NCBI RefSeq assembly: GCF_002741015.1
Contig: NZ_CP016619.1
Location: 620,001 to 684,000 of the forward strand
Direction: 5' to 3'
Length of the DNA stretch: 64,000 nt
Origin: Microvirga ossetica
Lineage (GTDB): Bacteria; Pseudomonadota; Alphaproteobacteria; Rhizobiales; Beijerinckiaceae
Shown here: one piece after another, positions 7,266-16,078 of the stretch
How the letters are laid out: each line of letters starts with the position of its first letter
Numbering within the stretch: position 1 is the first letter of the stretch
The notes under the pieces: model-generated
Database searches by the model: none
What the model saw: the letters and a program-made list of their open reading frames with translations, nothing else
What the model was told of the DNA's origin: nothing
Program-made: the position numbers and the translations under genes

Positions 7266-9968
7266 ATGCCCCGGATGCAGTTGCGCCTTACCCCGCGTGG
7301 GCACCTCCTGCTGGAGGAGGCGAACGACGCGCCCACCCTGGATGACAACGTGGCGACACGGCTGACCGAGGCCTTTGGCCGTGGCACCGGGTATGGGCTG
7401 TTGCAGCTCGGAGCGGGCGAGATCGGCCAATCCTTGCCGCCCGCCTTCGTCTGGTGGCGCGATTTCGCCGTACGCTATGTGGAGTCGGTCTGTTTTCACG
7501 GGTTGGGTGGGGCCGGAGAGATGCCGTCCGCGGTCCTGTCCGTCATTGCCCCGCCGGCCGAGGCCGAACTCGCCACATTCGTCCTGACGGCCCCGATAAT
7601 GCCGGGGGCGGAATACCTGACCGCCGAAATCCTGCGTGGGCTATGGGTCGATCTCAGCATCGCGCTGGCCACGGCATTCACCGCAGCCGGCACTGACCTG
7701 CAAGCCTTCCTCAAGACGCTGAACCCGGCCTGGAATCTGATCGGCCGTGTCCACTTCAATCTGGCCGAGAACCGCCGCGACCCGGAATGGCCTTTTGCCT
7801 TCCTGGCCACCTACACCACGCGCCTGTCGGCCCAGGCCAAGGCCCAGCATGTGCCGCTCAGCCAGGCCATGCGCGAATACGCCGGCGCTGCCCATCGGGA
7901 GAAGCTGTTGTCGCTGCTGGTGCCGGTGCAGCGTGCGGCGGAGCGCGTCAGTTGGCTCAAGGCCATGGTCGATGCCGGCGAGATCTTTCATCCCTTACGC
8001 TGGAGTCCGGCCGAGGCCGCACGGCTCCTGAACAGCGTGCCCGACCTGGAAAGCGCCGGTGTGGTCGTGCGCCTGCCCGCTCATTGGCGCGCGGGCCGCC
8101 CGCCGCGCCCGCAGGTCACCGCCACGGTTGGCGCCCGTCCGCCATCCGGGACAGGCCTTGATGCCCTGCTCGACTTCCACATGGACGTGACCCTGGAGGG
8201 TGAGCCGCTCACCGCCGCGGAAATGGCCACATTGCTTGCCGGGACCGAGACGCTGGCGCTGCTGCGCGGTCAATGGGTGGAAATCGACCGTCCGCGTCTG
8301 GACCGGGCGATGCGCCGCTTCCAGGAGGTGCAGGAGCTCGCCGAACAGGAGGGGCTCACCTTCGCAGAGGCCATGCGCCTGTTGGCCGGCGCTGAGGCCA
8401 CCCGGGACGACGAGCCCGACGCAGTTGCCGACTGGTCGCAGGTCACGGCCGGAGCGTGGCTGACTGAGACGCTGAAGGCGCTGCGTACCCCGGACGGTGC
8501 CGGGGTTGATCCAGGTCCAGCCCTGAAGGGACACTTGCGCCCGTACCAGAAGGCGGGCGTCGAATGGCTCCACCTGCTGAGCGGACTTGGGCTGGGCGCC
8601 TGCCTGGCCGACGACATGGGTCTGGGCAAGACGATCCAGATCCTGGCACTGCTGCTGATCGAGAAGCGGACGGGAGCCGCGCACAAGCCGAGCCTGCTGA
8701 TAGCGCCGGCATCGCTGCTGGCCAACTGGGCGGCGGAGCTCGAGCGCTTCGCCCCCGAGCTGAACGCGAAGATCGTGCATCCCTCGGCGATGTCGGCCGA
8801 AGACCTCAATCAGATGACGGTGGAGGGATTGTCTGGCCTGGACCTGGTGATCACCAGCTATGGCGCGCTGCTGCGCCTGCCGGTGCTGGAGAAAACGTCC
8901 TGGCGCTTCGTGGTGCTGGACGAGGCGCAGGCGATCAAGAACCCCAACGCCAAGCAGACGCGCGCCGCCAAGGCTCTGCAAGCTGAAGCCCGGATTGCCC
9001 TGACCGGAACCCCGGTGGAAAACCACCTCGGCGATCTGTGGTCGATCTTCGACTTCATCAACCCCGGCCTGCTTGGCAGCGCCAAGGAATTCGGCCGCAC
9101 CACCAAGGCTCTGGCCGAGCGGCCGCACAATCCGTATGGCCCGCTGCGCGATCTGGTCCGACCCTACATCCTGCGGCGGATGAAGACCGACAAGACTGTC
9201 ATTACTGACCTGCCGGACAAGACGGAGGTCAAGGCGCTGTGCCCGTTAAGCCGCAAGCAAGCTGCCCTCTATGCCGAGACAGTGACGGGCCTGGCCGCAG
9301 CCTTGCAGGATGCCGATGGCATCCGGCGCAAGGGCATCGTGCTGGCGACACTGATGCGGCTGAAGCAGATCTGCAATCATCCCTCGCAGTGGCTCAATGA
9401 TGGCAAGTGGGCCGAGGCGGACAGCGGCAAGTGGGCCCGCCTGCGCGAGATCGCCGAGGTGGTGGCGGCCCGCCAGGAGAAGATGCTGGTCTTCACCCAG
9501 TTCCGCGAGATGACGGCGCCCCTGGCGGCGTATCTTGGCGGGATCTTCGGTCGAAGCGGGCTGGTCCTGCATGGAGATACCGCGGTCAAGAACCGCAGGG
9601 CGCTGGTCCAGACTTTTCAGGAGGACGAGAACGTGCCGTTCTTCGTCCTGTCCTTGAAGGCGGGGGGCTCGGGGCTGACGCTGACCGCGGCGTCGCATGT
9701 CGTCCACTTCGACCGGTGGTGGAACCCGGCAGTGGAGAACCAGGCGACCGACCGCGCCTTCCGGATTGGCCAGAAGACCAACGTGCTGGTCCACAAATTC
9801 ATCTGCCAGGGTACAGTGGAGGAGAAGATCGACGCGCTGATCGAGGCGAAGAAGGGCCTGTCGGATGATCTGTTGGCGGGCGGAGACGAGATCAACCTGA
9901 CCGAGATGAAGGACGAGGATCTGCTGCGCATGGTGGCTCTTGATCTGAAATCGGTCACAGCGGAGTAA
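7266..9968 (+). CDS. SNF2-family DNA helicase/translocase
   Basis: About 900 residues from the ATG at 7266; a TTG at 7236 would add 10. The N-terminal ~400 residues are the alpha-helical/SNF2_N-associated region of the bacterial group. The motor follows: ADDMGLGKTIQI (Walker A, near residue 448), LVITSYGALL, VLDEAQAIKNPNAKQ (motif II), ALTGTPVENHLGDLWSIFDF (III), MLVFTQFREM, VLSLKAGGSGLTLTAA and ATDRAFRIGQ (VI). Such proteins remodel or clear protein-DNA complexes. It is followed 5 bp later by a SWIM zinc-finger gene, a recurring pair in bacteria, so the two probably act together. Confidence 0.95.
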   Translation: MPRMQLRLTPRGHLLLEEANDAPTLDDNVATRLTEAFGRGTGYGLLQLGAGEIGQSLPPAFVWWRDFAVRYVESVCFHGLGGAGEMPSAVLSVIAPPAEAELATFVLTAPIMPGAEYLTAEILRGLWVDLSIALATAFTAAGTDLQAFLKTLNPAWNLIGRVHFNLAENRRDPEWPFAFLATYTTRLSAQAKAQHVPLSQAMREYAGAAHREKLLSLLVPVQRAAERVSWLKAMVDAGEIFHPLRWSPAEAARLLNSVPDLESAGVVVRLPAHWRAGRPPRPQVTATVGARPPSGTGLDALLDFHMDVTLEGEPLTAAEMATLLAGTETLALLRGQWVEIDRPRLDRAMRRFQEVQELAEQEGLTFAEAMRLLAGAEATRDDEPDAVADWSQVTAGAWLTETLKALRTPDGAGVDPGPALKGHLRPYQKAGVEWLHLLSGLGLGACLADDMGLGKTIQILALLLIEKRTGAAHKPSLLIAPASLLANWAAELERFAPELNAKIVHPSAMSAEDLNQMTVEGLSGLDLVITSYGALLRLPVLEKTSWRFVVLDEAQAIKNPNAKQTRAAKALQAEARIALTGTPVENHLGDLWSIFDFINPGLLGSAKEFGRTTKALAERPHNPYGPLRDLVRPYILRRMKTDKTVITDLPDKTEVKALCPLSRKQAALYAETVTGLAAALQDADGIRRKGIVLATLMRLKQICNHPSQWLNDGKWAEADSGKWARLREIAEVVAARQEKMLVFTQFREMTAPLAAYLGGIFGRSGLVLHGDTAVKNRRALVQTFQEDENVPFFVLSLKAGGSGLTLTAASHVVHFDRWWNPAVENQATDRAFRIGQKTNVLVHKFICQGTVEEKIDALIEAKKGLSDDLLAGGDEINLTEMKDEDLLRMVALDLKSVTAE

Positions 9969-9973
9969 GGCGG

Positions 9974-11059
9974 ATGGCTCCAGGGTTTGAGGACGGATGG
10001 CCCCTCTACGTTCCGGTGGCAGAGCGTCGGAAGCAAGCCGCGCGCGAGATCGAGAAGCTGCGCAAGAAAGGACACCCGGTCGCCCCTGTCATCCTGGAGG
10101 GGCGCACCATCGCCCGGACCTTCTGGGGCCAGGCGTGGTGCGACAACCTGGAGAGCTATCGCGATTTCGACAACCGCCTGCCGCGCGGCCGGACCTACGT
10201 GCGCCAAGGCGCGGTCATCGACCTTCAGATGGCGCCGCTGGAGATCAGCGCGAGGGTCAGCGGATCGTCAATCTACAGGGTCAATGTCAGCATCACAGCG
10301 CTGGCACCGACGCTGTGGCGGTCGATCTGCACGGATTGTGCCGGCGGCATCGACTCCCTGGTCGAACTGCTGCAAGGCCGGCTCTCCCAGGGCGTGATGG
10401 AGCGGATCTGCCGCCAGGACAGAGGCTTGTTCCCCAAGCCGTCGGATATCCGGTTCTCCTGCACCTGCCCGGACGGAGCCTCGATGTGCAAGCACGTCGC
10501 CGCCGTGCTGTATGGCGTCGGTGCCCGTCTCGATGAGAGGCCCGAGCTTCTGTTCCGGCTACGATCAGTCGACGCGCAGGATCTGGTGGCCGATCTTGAT
10601 ACGGCGCTGTCAATCTCGAGCCAGCCGCTTGATGCCGGAAAGGTCCTGGAGACTGACGACATCTCGGCCTTGTTCGGTCTGGACATAGCGGAGACCGGAG
10701 GTGCGGTCCCAACCATACCAGCTGCCCCCGAGCCGGTGGCCCGAGTTGGACAGAAGCGGACCAGCACAACGGCGGTGGGACGCAAGACTGTCGTTCGGTC
10801 ACGCCCGGCACCCGCTGCACCAAAGGCGAACACGCACGCCGCACCACTGGCACGGCAGATCTGTGAAACCGGCAAGGCCGGCAGAACGCCCCATTCCGCT
10901 GCGCCGATTGCGCAAACTCGGCCCCTCGATGACTCCACGCCTCAAAAGGCGCCCAAGCGGATCCGAGATCGTAAGGCCGTGAAAGGCAAGGGTCAGCGGA
11001 CAATGCCCAAGCCTGAGATCGAACTGACCCCGGACGGGTTCGTGAAATGGTGGAAATGA
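9974..11059 (+). CDS. SWIM zinc-finger protein, partner of SNF2 helicase
   Basis: 361 residues, starting 5 bp after the helicase stop, so almost certainly co-transcribed. The SWIM signature CxC...CxH is seen as FSCTCPDGASMCKHVAAVLYG near residues 161-180. The N-terminal half (LEGRTIARTFWGQAWCDNLESY) matches the family that accompanies SNF2 proteins. The C-terminal ~110 residues are low-complexity, rich in Pro, Ala, Arg and Lys, probably a disordered DNA-contacting tail. Likely role: targeting or regulating the SNF2 motor. Confidence 0.9.
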   Translation: MAPGFEDGWPLYVPVAERRKQAAREIEKLRKKGHPVAPVILEGRTIARTFWGQAWCDNLESYRDFDNRLPRGRTYVRQGAVIDLQMAPLEISARVSGSSIYRVNVSITALAPTLWRSICTDCAGGIDSLVELLQGRLSQGVMERICRQDRGLFPKPSDIRFSCTCPDGASMCKHVAAVLYGVGARLDERPELLFRLRSVDAQDLVADLDTALSISSQPLDAGKVLETDDISALFGLDIAETGGAVPTIPAAPEPVARVGQKRTSTTAVGRKTVVRSRPAPAAPKANTHAAPLARQICETGKAGRTPHSAAPIAQTRPLDDSTPQKAPKRIRDRKAVKGKGQRTMPKPEIELTPDGFVKWWK

Positions 11060-11163
11060 CCTCCCAACTCACCGGAACCAGGAGCGTTTGGATCCCTCTG
11101 ACCATGGTGCGACGAACTCCCTCCAGGCTTGGATGAGGGCAGCGGAATACCCATATAAATCCT

Positions 11164-11601
11164 ATGCCGCACAAGGGATCTTCGCCTCGCACGCTCGACC
11201 TGTTCGAGGTCACGTTGACTGTACCGACCCCTCGGTCCGAACCGGCTCCTACCTCGGCCGAGTTGTGGGAGCTTGCCGGTCTGTCCGATGCACGACTGGC
11301 AAAGCACCTTGGCCAGCTTTTGGATGAAGTGCAGCGCCGGATGGAGGCGGGCAGGGAGAGCGGGCCTGAGTTGAAGGCAGCGGTTAGCAATGCCAGCGTA
11401 TTGCTTGAGCGACTTATTCCGCACCCATCGAAACGCCGGGTCAAGCCCTCACGATTCAGCAAGAGCTCATCCACATTACAGGAGGGCCAACGCAAGGCGG
11501 TGTGCGCTGCCCTTCTGGCTGGGGTGGCTCCGGCACAAGTCGCGAAGCACTTTGGCCTGCCGCTTGCCGCCGTCCGCAAGGTGCTTGAAGAGACCCCGTA
11601 G
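11164..11601 (+). CDS. Hypothetical protein with C-terminal HTH-like segment
   Basis: 145 residues, not recognised. The N-terminal part is Pro/Thr rich; residues about 35-85 are helical and acidic (LSDARLAKHLGQLLDEVQRRMEAG). The last 40 residues (GQRKAVCAALLAGVAPAQVAKHFGLPLAAVRKVLEE) have the spacing of a helix-turn-helix, so DNA binding is likely. It follows the SNF2/SWIM pair by 104 bp in the same direction and may belong to the same unit. Confidence 0.55.
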   Translation: MPHKGSSPRTLDLFEVTLTVPTPRSEPAPTSAELWELAGLSDARLAKHLGQLLDEVQRRMEAGRESGPELKAAVSNASVLLERLIPHPSKRRVKPSRFSKSSSTLQEGQRKAVCAALLAGVAPAQVAKHFGLPLAAVRKVLEETP

Positions 11602-11664
11602 GCTCCCAGGTCGAGCAGGCACGCTCCCAACCTGATTTACATCCGAACACCCGTTTCCCAGCAT

Positions 11665-11725
11665 CAGGGAGAGCCTCTGACTTTTAATCAGAGGGTCCTG
11701 GGTTCGAGTCCCAGCGCGCTCACCA
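11665..11725 (+). other. 3' fragment of tRNA-Lys(TTT), probable attachment-site scar
   Basis: The sequence contains the 3' side of a D arm, an intact anticodon stem-loop with loop CTTTTAA (anticodon TTT), a complete T arm (CTGGG TTCGAGT CCCAG) and the acceptor 3' strand CGCGCTC followed by A and an encoded CCA ending at 11725. The matching 5' acceptor strand GAGCGCG and D stem are absent upstream, so this cannot be a working tRNA gene. A 3' half with an intact CCA end is what tyrosine-recombinase integration into a tRNA gene leaves at the distal junction. Confidence 0.75.
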
Positions 11726-12054
11726 AGCTTTATCAAGCACTTAAATGCTGATCGGGTTTGGTCCTGCTTCCCAGAAAACCGGATTGGGAAGCGTATGGGA
11801 AGCACGCTCATTGAGTGAGCTATTTCCTCTGCGATCGCATCGGTTCTCCCGCAGGTCGAACCTTACTGCCAGAATCAGCGAATGTCAGGAATCAGCCAGA
11901 GAGCGGACCTTGTTACGGTCGCGCTGTATGGCTCAGATTGGTAGAGTCGAGGTGTGGCGCGGTGGCGGTAGGATCAGCCTATCTGTTTCCGCCGCTTTCG
12001 CCGAGCGGTGCCTCACTAGCCGAGCCGTTGCTCCGTTTCCACACCCCGCTCATC

Positions 12055-12087
12055 GAACCGGACATGCAGATCTCCCGCATCCGGCTC
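12055..12087 (-). ncRNA. Group II intron domain V
   Basis: Read on the minus strand, this 33-nt segment begins GAGCCGGATGC and ends GCATGTCCGGTTC, giving the short stem, two-nucleotide bulge region and terminal loop of domain V, the catalytic core of group II introns. It lies just after the maturase stop codon, as expected. Confidence 0.85.
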
Positions 12088-12099
12088 TCGGACAAGACC

Positions 12100-13431
12100 T
12101 CACGCCTTCACCCACGGCACGTCGTGCCCAAGCCGGCTCAGGCGGACGAGCCCGAAGTGCCCGTAAAGATGCGAGAGGGGATAAGCCCCGCCCTTGCGTC
12201 GCCTGAGCTTATGCTTGGAGCGCAACCACCGGCGCAACCGCACCGCTGTGTAGGTGTCGAGCGCCCGATACGCCGGGTTGACGGTGCCTACTGAGAAGTA
12301 GTTCGCCCACCCGCGCAGCGTGCGGTTCAACTTGCCCACCAGCACTGTGGTCTCTTGCCATGTTCCCGCTCGGGCGGTCAGCGCGTGGATCTTCTCGACC
12401 GCGCGCCGGATGCTCTTCTTCGAGGGCCGTTGCGCCAGGCGGGCCTGGCCGGTTCTCGCCGAATACATCCGTCCGAACGTGTATCCCAGGAAGTCGAACT
12501 CACCTTCCGGAACCTTGCAGATGCGTGTCTTCTCCTCGTTCACCGTCAGCTTCAGCTTGCCCATGATCTCGCGCAGCCGGTGCAAGGCCTCTTCGGCTTT
12601 GCCCTTCCTGCACAGGATCACGAGGTCGTCCGCATAGGTCACGATGCGACTGCCGAGGCTGTGCTCCAGCCCGAGCTTCTTCCATCCCAGCACAAACCGG
12701 CGCATGTACAGATTGGCCAGCAAGGGTGAGAGGGGTGAGCCCTGCGGGATGCCGCGCCGTTGATCGCGCGCCTCCGTTGTCCGTGTCGTCCGTCCTCGTG
12801 TGTCGGTCTCTTCCACGGGGCAGTCCAGCCACCCTCTGATCAGGTGCAGCACGCGCCGATCAACGATGCGGCGCGCCACTGACGTCATCAGCTCGGCATG
12901 GGGAATGCTCCCGAAGTAGTCCGCGAGGTCGGCGTCCACGACGTCCGGATGGCCTCGGAACAGCAGCTCTTCCACCTCGATCACCGCCTGCTGGGCATTG
13001 CGCCCAGTCCGGTAGGCGTAGAGTTCTGGTGGAAGGTCGGCCTCGAAGATCGGGTCCAGCACCAGCATCGCTGCTGTCATGCAGACCCGATCCCGCACGG
13101 TCGAGATGCCCAGCGGCCTGAGTTTGCCGTTGGCCTTCGGGATGAACACGCGTCTGATCGGGTCCGGTCGGTAAGTCTCCTGCCTGAGCGCAAGCGCCAG
13201 TTCACCCAGCCACCGCTCGACCCCATACGCCTCGATGTCCGCAAAGTCCTGACCGTCGCCACCCGGTGCGCCCTTATTGGAGCGGCACTGGGCATAGGCA
13301 TGCGCCAGAATGTCCTCGCGGCTGATCTTGTCGTACAGGGCGTAGAAGCGATAACCGGCTTCTGCCTTCGCTTTCGCGTGCAACGCCGTCTGCAGTTTCT
13401 GAACACTCTTCGGAGTTGATAGGTTGCCCAA
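12100..13431 (-). CDS. ltrA: Group II intron reverse transcriptase/maturase
   Basis: 443 residues. Reverse transcriptase blocks are all present: [49 protein letters not shown], and YADD (about residues 266-269) with the catalytic aspartates. Maturase domain X follows ([16 protein letters not shown]...[12 protein letters not shown]). The C-terminus ends at HDVPWVKA without an HNH endonuclease motif, so mobility would rely on target access without second-strand cleavage. The protein splices and reverse-transcribes its own intron. Confidence 0.95.
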   Translation of the reverse strand: MGNLSTPKSVQKLQTALHAKAKAEAGYRFYALYDKISREDILAHAYAQCRSNKGAPGGDGQDFADIEAYGVERWLGELALALRQETYRPDPIRRVFIPKANGKLRPLGISTVRDRVCMTAAMLVLDPIFEADLPPELYAYRTGRNAQQAVIEVEELLFRGHPDVVDADLADYFGSIPHAELMTSVARRIVDRRVLHLIRGWLDCPVEETDTRGRTTRTTEARDQRRGIPQGSPLSPLLANLYMRRFVLGWKKLGLEHSLGSRIVTYADDLVILCRKGKAEEALHRLREIMGKLKLTVNEEKTRICKVPEGEFDFLGYTFGRMYSARTGQARLAQRPSKKSIRRAVEKIHALTARAGTWQETTVLVGKLNRTLRGWANYFSVGTVNPAYRALDTYTAVRLRRWLRSKHKLRRRKGGAYPLSHLYGHFGLVRLSRLGHDVPWVKA

Positions 13432-13970
13432 TCTCCAGATCCCTCACCACGTCGTGCGTCTGTCTTGAACTGAGGTCCCTTTCCTCGACCAGCGTTGACT
13501 GGCTTCAGCGGTACTACGGACCTCTCCGCCACCCCAGGGCGCCCGGCCTGTCCCTCGCGGGCCTCCGGTTGGTCATCCCTGACCACGTCCTGGGGCTTCC
13601 CGTGTTGCGTGCGCTTTCCTTGTGTCCATGCTGCCGCCACTACCCCGGTGCAGCGCCTGGGCGTACTCTTTGCTCATTCACCCAGCCGTATCAGCCTTCC
13701 CCGAAAGGGTTGTCGGGTCGGCCTGCACATCGTCCTTTTCGAGGCTTGCTCAGCGTTCACTCACGTTGCGGCCTGCACACTCGCGCGGTCACCAATTCGT
13801 GACCCGCTATCCGAAGGCTTCAGCCATTTCGTTACCTCCATGACTGCTCCGGTTGCTTCCGGCTGGAGCGGTGGCCGGGTGGGACTTGCACCCACTGGAA
13901 AGCGCCGCCTTGTCACGGCGCACACCCAAGGCGGACCTTCGAGCCGTTTCCGGGCTCCTTGAATGCCTAG

Positions 13971-15380
13971 CACTACAGTTGCACCTTTCGTTTGCGATGT
14001 GAGGCTTGCGCCATGGCCTGATGCGCTCGTCGCCACGCGGACCAGGCGATCACGAAGGCAGGCTCGATCCGGCGCTGCTGGAGACGTGTGGCGACCCGGC
14101 GGATTTCCTGGACAGACCAGCATACCAGCGCTGCAGTCGGGCTTCGTCGTTTCGTTTTTGGGGTGAGGTAAGGCGGTTGGCGTGCTCACGCACCACCGTC
14201 ATCATGGCAAACGCCAGCATCACCAGCGACACATGCCGATGCCAACCGTGCCACGAACGCGTCTCATTGTGCGTCAGCCCCAACTCCGTCTTCGCGGTCT
14301 CGAACGCATCCTCAATCGCCCAGCGCTGGCCCTCCACCCGCACCAGGGTCTCCATCGGTGTGCCGGCCGGGCACCAGGTCGAGAAGAACGCCAGATCCTG
14401 ATCGCTGATGCTGCGCCGGATCAGCAGGCCGCGCGTCCACAGGCCGGTCAGCGCCTCGTTGAATTCCTCGGCCTCGAGATCGGCCAACGCGACATAGGCC
14501 CAATCATACAGGCGCGGCCCCTTGGTGCCGATCCCGGCCGACAGACGCTGCCAGGTCTTGGGAGCAAGCCCCTGTGCAATCGTCGCGGCCGTGCCGGCCA
14601 CCGGCGGGCTCTTGTCCCAGGAATTGAAGCGGTCTGTGGCTTGAACGCCCAGCACGTAACCCTTGCCAGCTCGGCGCAGCTGCATGGCCAGGGCCCCATA
14701 GATGGTGTCGGTGGCCACCCACTCAAACGGTACGCCGGCCGCCAGGGCCCGCTCGATCATCGCGGCGGCGATCTGCGGCTTGGTGACGAAGCGGATCGCA
14801 TCGGGCACGTGAGCCGTGGCCAGGCGCTCGGGCTTCGTCGTCCAGTCCTTGGGCAGATAGAGCTGGCGGTCGATCAAGGCGCAGCCCTTGTCCGACGCGT
14901 AAGCGGCAAACACGCCGATCTGGCAGCTGGCAATCTTGCCGGCTGACCCAGTGTACTGGCGTCCCACCCCGCACGAGTTCTGCCCCTGCTTGAGAAAGCC
15001 GGTCTCATCGATCACCAGTACCGCTCCGGGAGAGGCGAGCGTCTCGAGCGCATAGTCGCGCACCATGTCCCGCAAAGCATCCGCGTCCCAGTGGCTGCGC
15101 CCGAGCACCGCCTGCTGGCGCCATGGTCCCGGATCACCGGCGGCTTCCGCCCGCATCCAGCCGGTCTTGCGCCGCTCCGGCCCGAGCAGACCGTCGAGGA
15201 AGGCGGCCGCAGAGGCCGCGACACTGGGATGAGCAAACTGGAGTTTGAGATCAGCTTTGACCTGACGCAACTCCACACACCAGAGTTCGAGCATCTGCTC
15301 GATGGCCACGCCTGACATGGCAGCCTCCTGTATCAGATCAGGAGGTAATTAGGGCGCCTGTGCAGCGTGCAACTGTAGTG
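13971..15380 (-). mobile_element. IS701-family insertion sequence, complete copy
   Basis: The 14-bp terminal inverted repeat CACTACAGTTGCAC is seen at 13971-13984 and its complement at 15367-15380, giving a 1410-bp element with a single transposase gene. The flanking tetranucleotides are CTAG on the left and TTAG on the right; both fit a YTAR target but they are not identical. A second copy begins at 63559 in the opposite orientation. Confidence 0.88.
14050..15318 (-). CDS. IS701-family DDE transposase
   Basis: 422 residues. Candidate DDE residues are in VLVIDETGFLKQG (near 103), WVATDTIYGA and WAIEDAFETAKTELGLTHNETRSWHGWHRH, the last being the typical C-terminal signature of IS701 transposases. 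The start ATG has GGAGGCTGCC upstream. The gene seems intact and its 5' 380 bp match the second copy at the right window edge base for base as far as I could compare, so the element has moved recently. Confidence 0.95.
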   Translation of the reverse strand: MSGVAIEQMLELWCVELRQVKADLKLQFAHPSVAASAAAFLDGLLGPERRKTGWMRAEAAGDPGPWRQQAVLGRSHWDADALRDMVRDYALETLASPGAVLVIDETGFLKQGQNSCGVGRQYTGSAGKIASCQIGVFAAYASDKGCALIDRQLYLPKDWTTKPERLATAHVPDAIRFVTKPQIAAAMIERALAAGVPFEWVATDTIYGALAMQLRRAGKGYVLGVQATDRFNSWDKSPPVAGTAATIAQGLAPKTWQRLSAGIGTKGPRLYDWAYVALADLEAEEFNEALTGLWTRGLLIRRSISDQDLAFFSTWCPAGTPMETLVRVEGQRWAIEDAFETAKTELGLTHNETRSWHGWHRHVSLVMLAFAMMTVVREHANRLTSPQKRNDEARLQRWYAGLSRKSAGSPHVSSSAGSSLPS

Positions 15381-15409
15381 TTAGGCCAAATTCTCGAGAA
15401 TGATCCTCC

Positions 15410-16078
15410 TCAAGCGCCAATCGGCGCAACCTGATGCACGATCCGTGTGCGGCTAAGGCGAGTGCCACGCTTCTGCATGTCTTGGAGCTGAACGTACATC
15501 ATGGCCGTCATAAGCGTATCATTGAACGCGTCATGCTGCTCAAGGCTTGGGATACCAAGATCCGCAAGAATGGAGGCGAACCGCAGGTCGAGCACCGTTC
15601 CGGGTGGAGCGCCACCGTATTTCAGGGCGTAATACATGGAGGACACCTCGATGCGACGGTTCGGAAGCTTCGCCTCGATATAGCGGAGGATATATTTGTC
15701 CAGCATGCGGATGTCGAAGTCGACATAGTAGCCGACGATCGGCCGCCCACCGATAAACCGGAGAAGTTCGGGAAGCACCTCGTGCATTGCCCGTCCCACC
15801 GCCACATCCTGGGCCCGGAGCCGATGCACCTTGATCGACGTGGAGGTCGGATCCTTGTCGGGCCGTATGACGGCCCTGAAGGGCGTGCTCATCATGATGC
15901 GTTGGCCGCGGACGATCAGTGCCGCGATGGCGATCACCTCATCGGTTCTTGGATTGAGCCCTGTGGTCTCGCAATCGAGAACGACGATCTCGTCAGGAGG
16001 GCCAGGCTCGAACAGAAATCGATAGGAGTGATCTCCCAGGGAGACGCGATAGAACATATTCCGCAACCAGCGCATCAT
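15410..16078 (-). CDS. DnaQ-like 3'-5' exonuclease (DEDDh)
   Basis: 222 residues. Exo I motif VVLDCETTGLNPRTDEVIAI (near residue 32), Exo II region PIVGYYVDFDIRMLD, and Exo III HDAFNDTLMTAMMY with the catalytic His and Asp. Related proteins are annotated as PolC-type or epsilon-like exonucleases. Its ATG directly abuts the stop of the DUF294 gene, so the two are translationally linked. In this operon it may act on nucleotides or RNA in signalling rather than in replication; that is inference. Confidence 0.88.
   Translation of the reverse strand: MMRWLRNMFYRVSLGDHSYRFLFEPGPPDEIVVLDCETTGLNPRTDEVIAIAALIVRGQRIMMSTPFRAVIRPDKDPTSTSIKVHRLRAQDVAVGRAMHEVLPELLRFIGGRPIVGYYVDFDIRMLDKYILRYIEAKLPNRRIEVSSMYYALKYGGAPPGTVLDLRFASILADLGIPSLEQHDAFNDTLMTAMMYVQLQDMQKRGTRLSRTRIVHQVAPIGA

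Larger units (their letters stand above)
11980..13925 (-). mobile_element. Group II intron (ribozyme plus maturase)
   Basis: On the minus strand a GUGYG-type 5' end can be placed at 13925 or 13923, followed by a GC-rich domain I stem (GCGCC...GGCG) and the common motif GGGTGCAAGTCCCAC. The maturase gene occupies domain IV, domain V is recognisable at 12055-12087, and a domain VI-like hairpin (GAGCGG...CACCGCTC) follows. The 3' end near 11980 is an estimate. The 5' exon side lies only about 45 bp from an IS701 element. Confidence 0.75.

Noticed and set aside
11640..11725. Complete tRNA-Lys gene
   Set aside because: The 5' acceptor strand and D-arm start are absent, so only a 3' fragment is called.
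11476..11811. Minus-strand frame containing GTRTQDPLIKSQ
   Set aside because: This peptide is the antisense translation of the tRNA-Lys fragment, a known false protein signature, not a gene.
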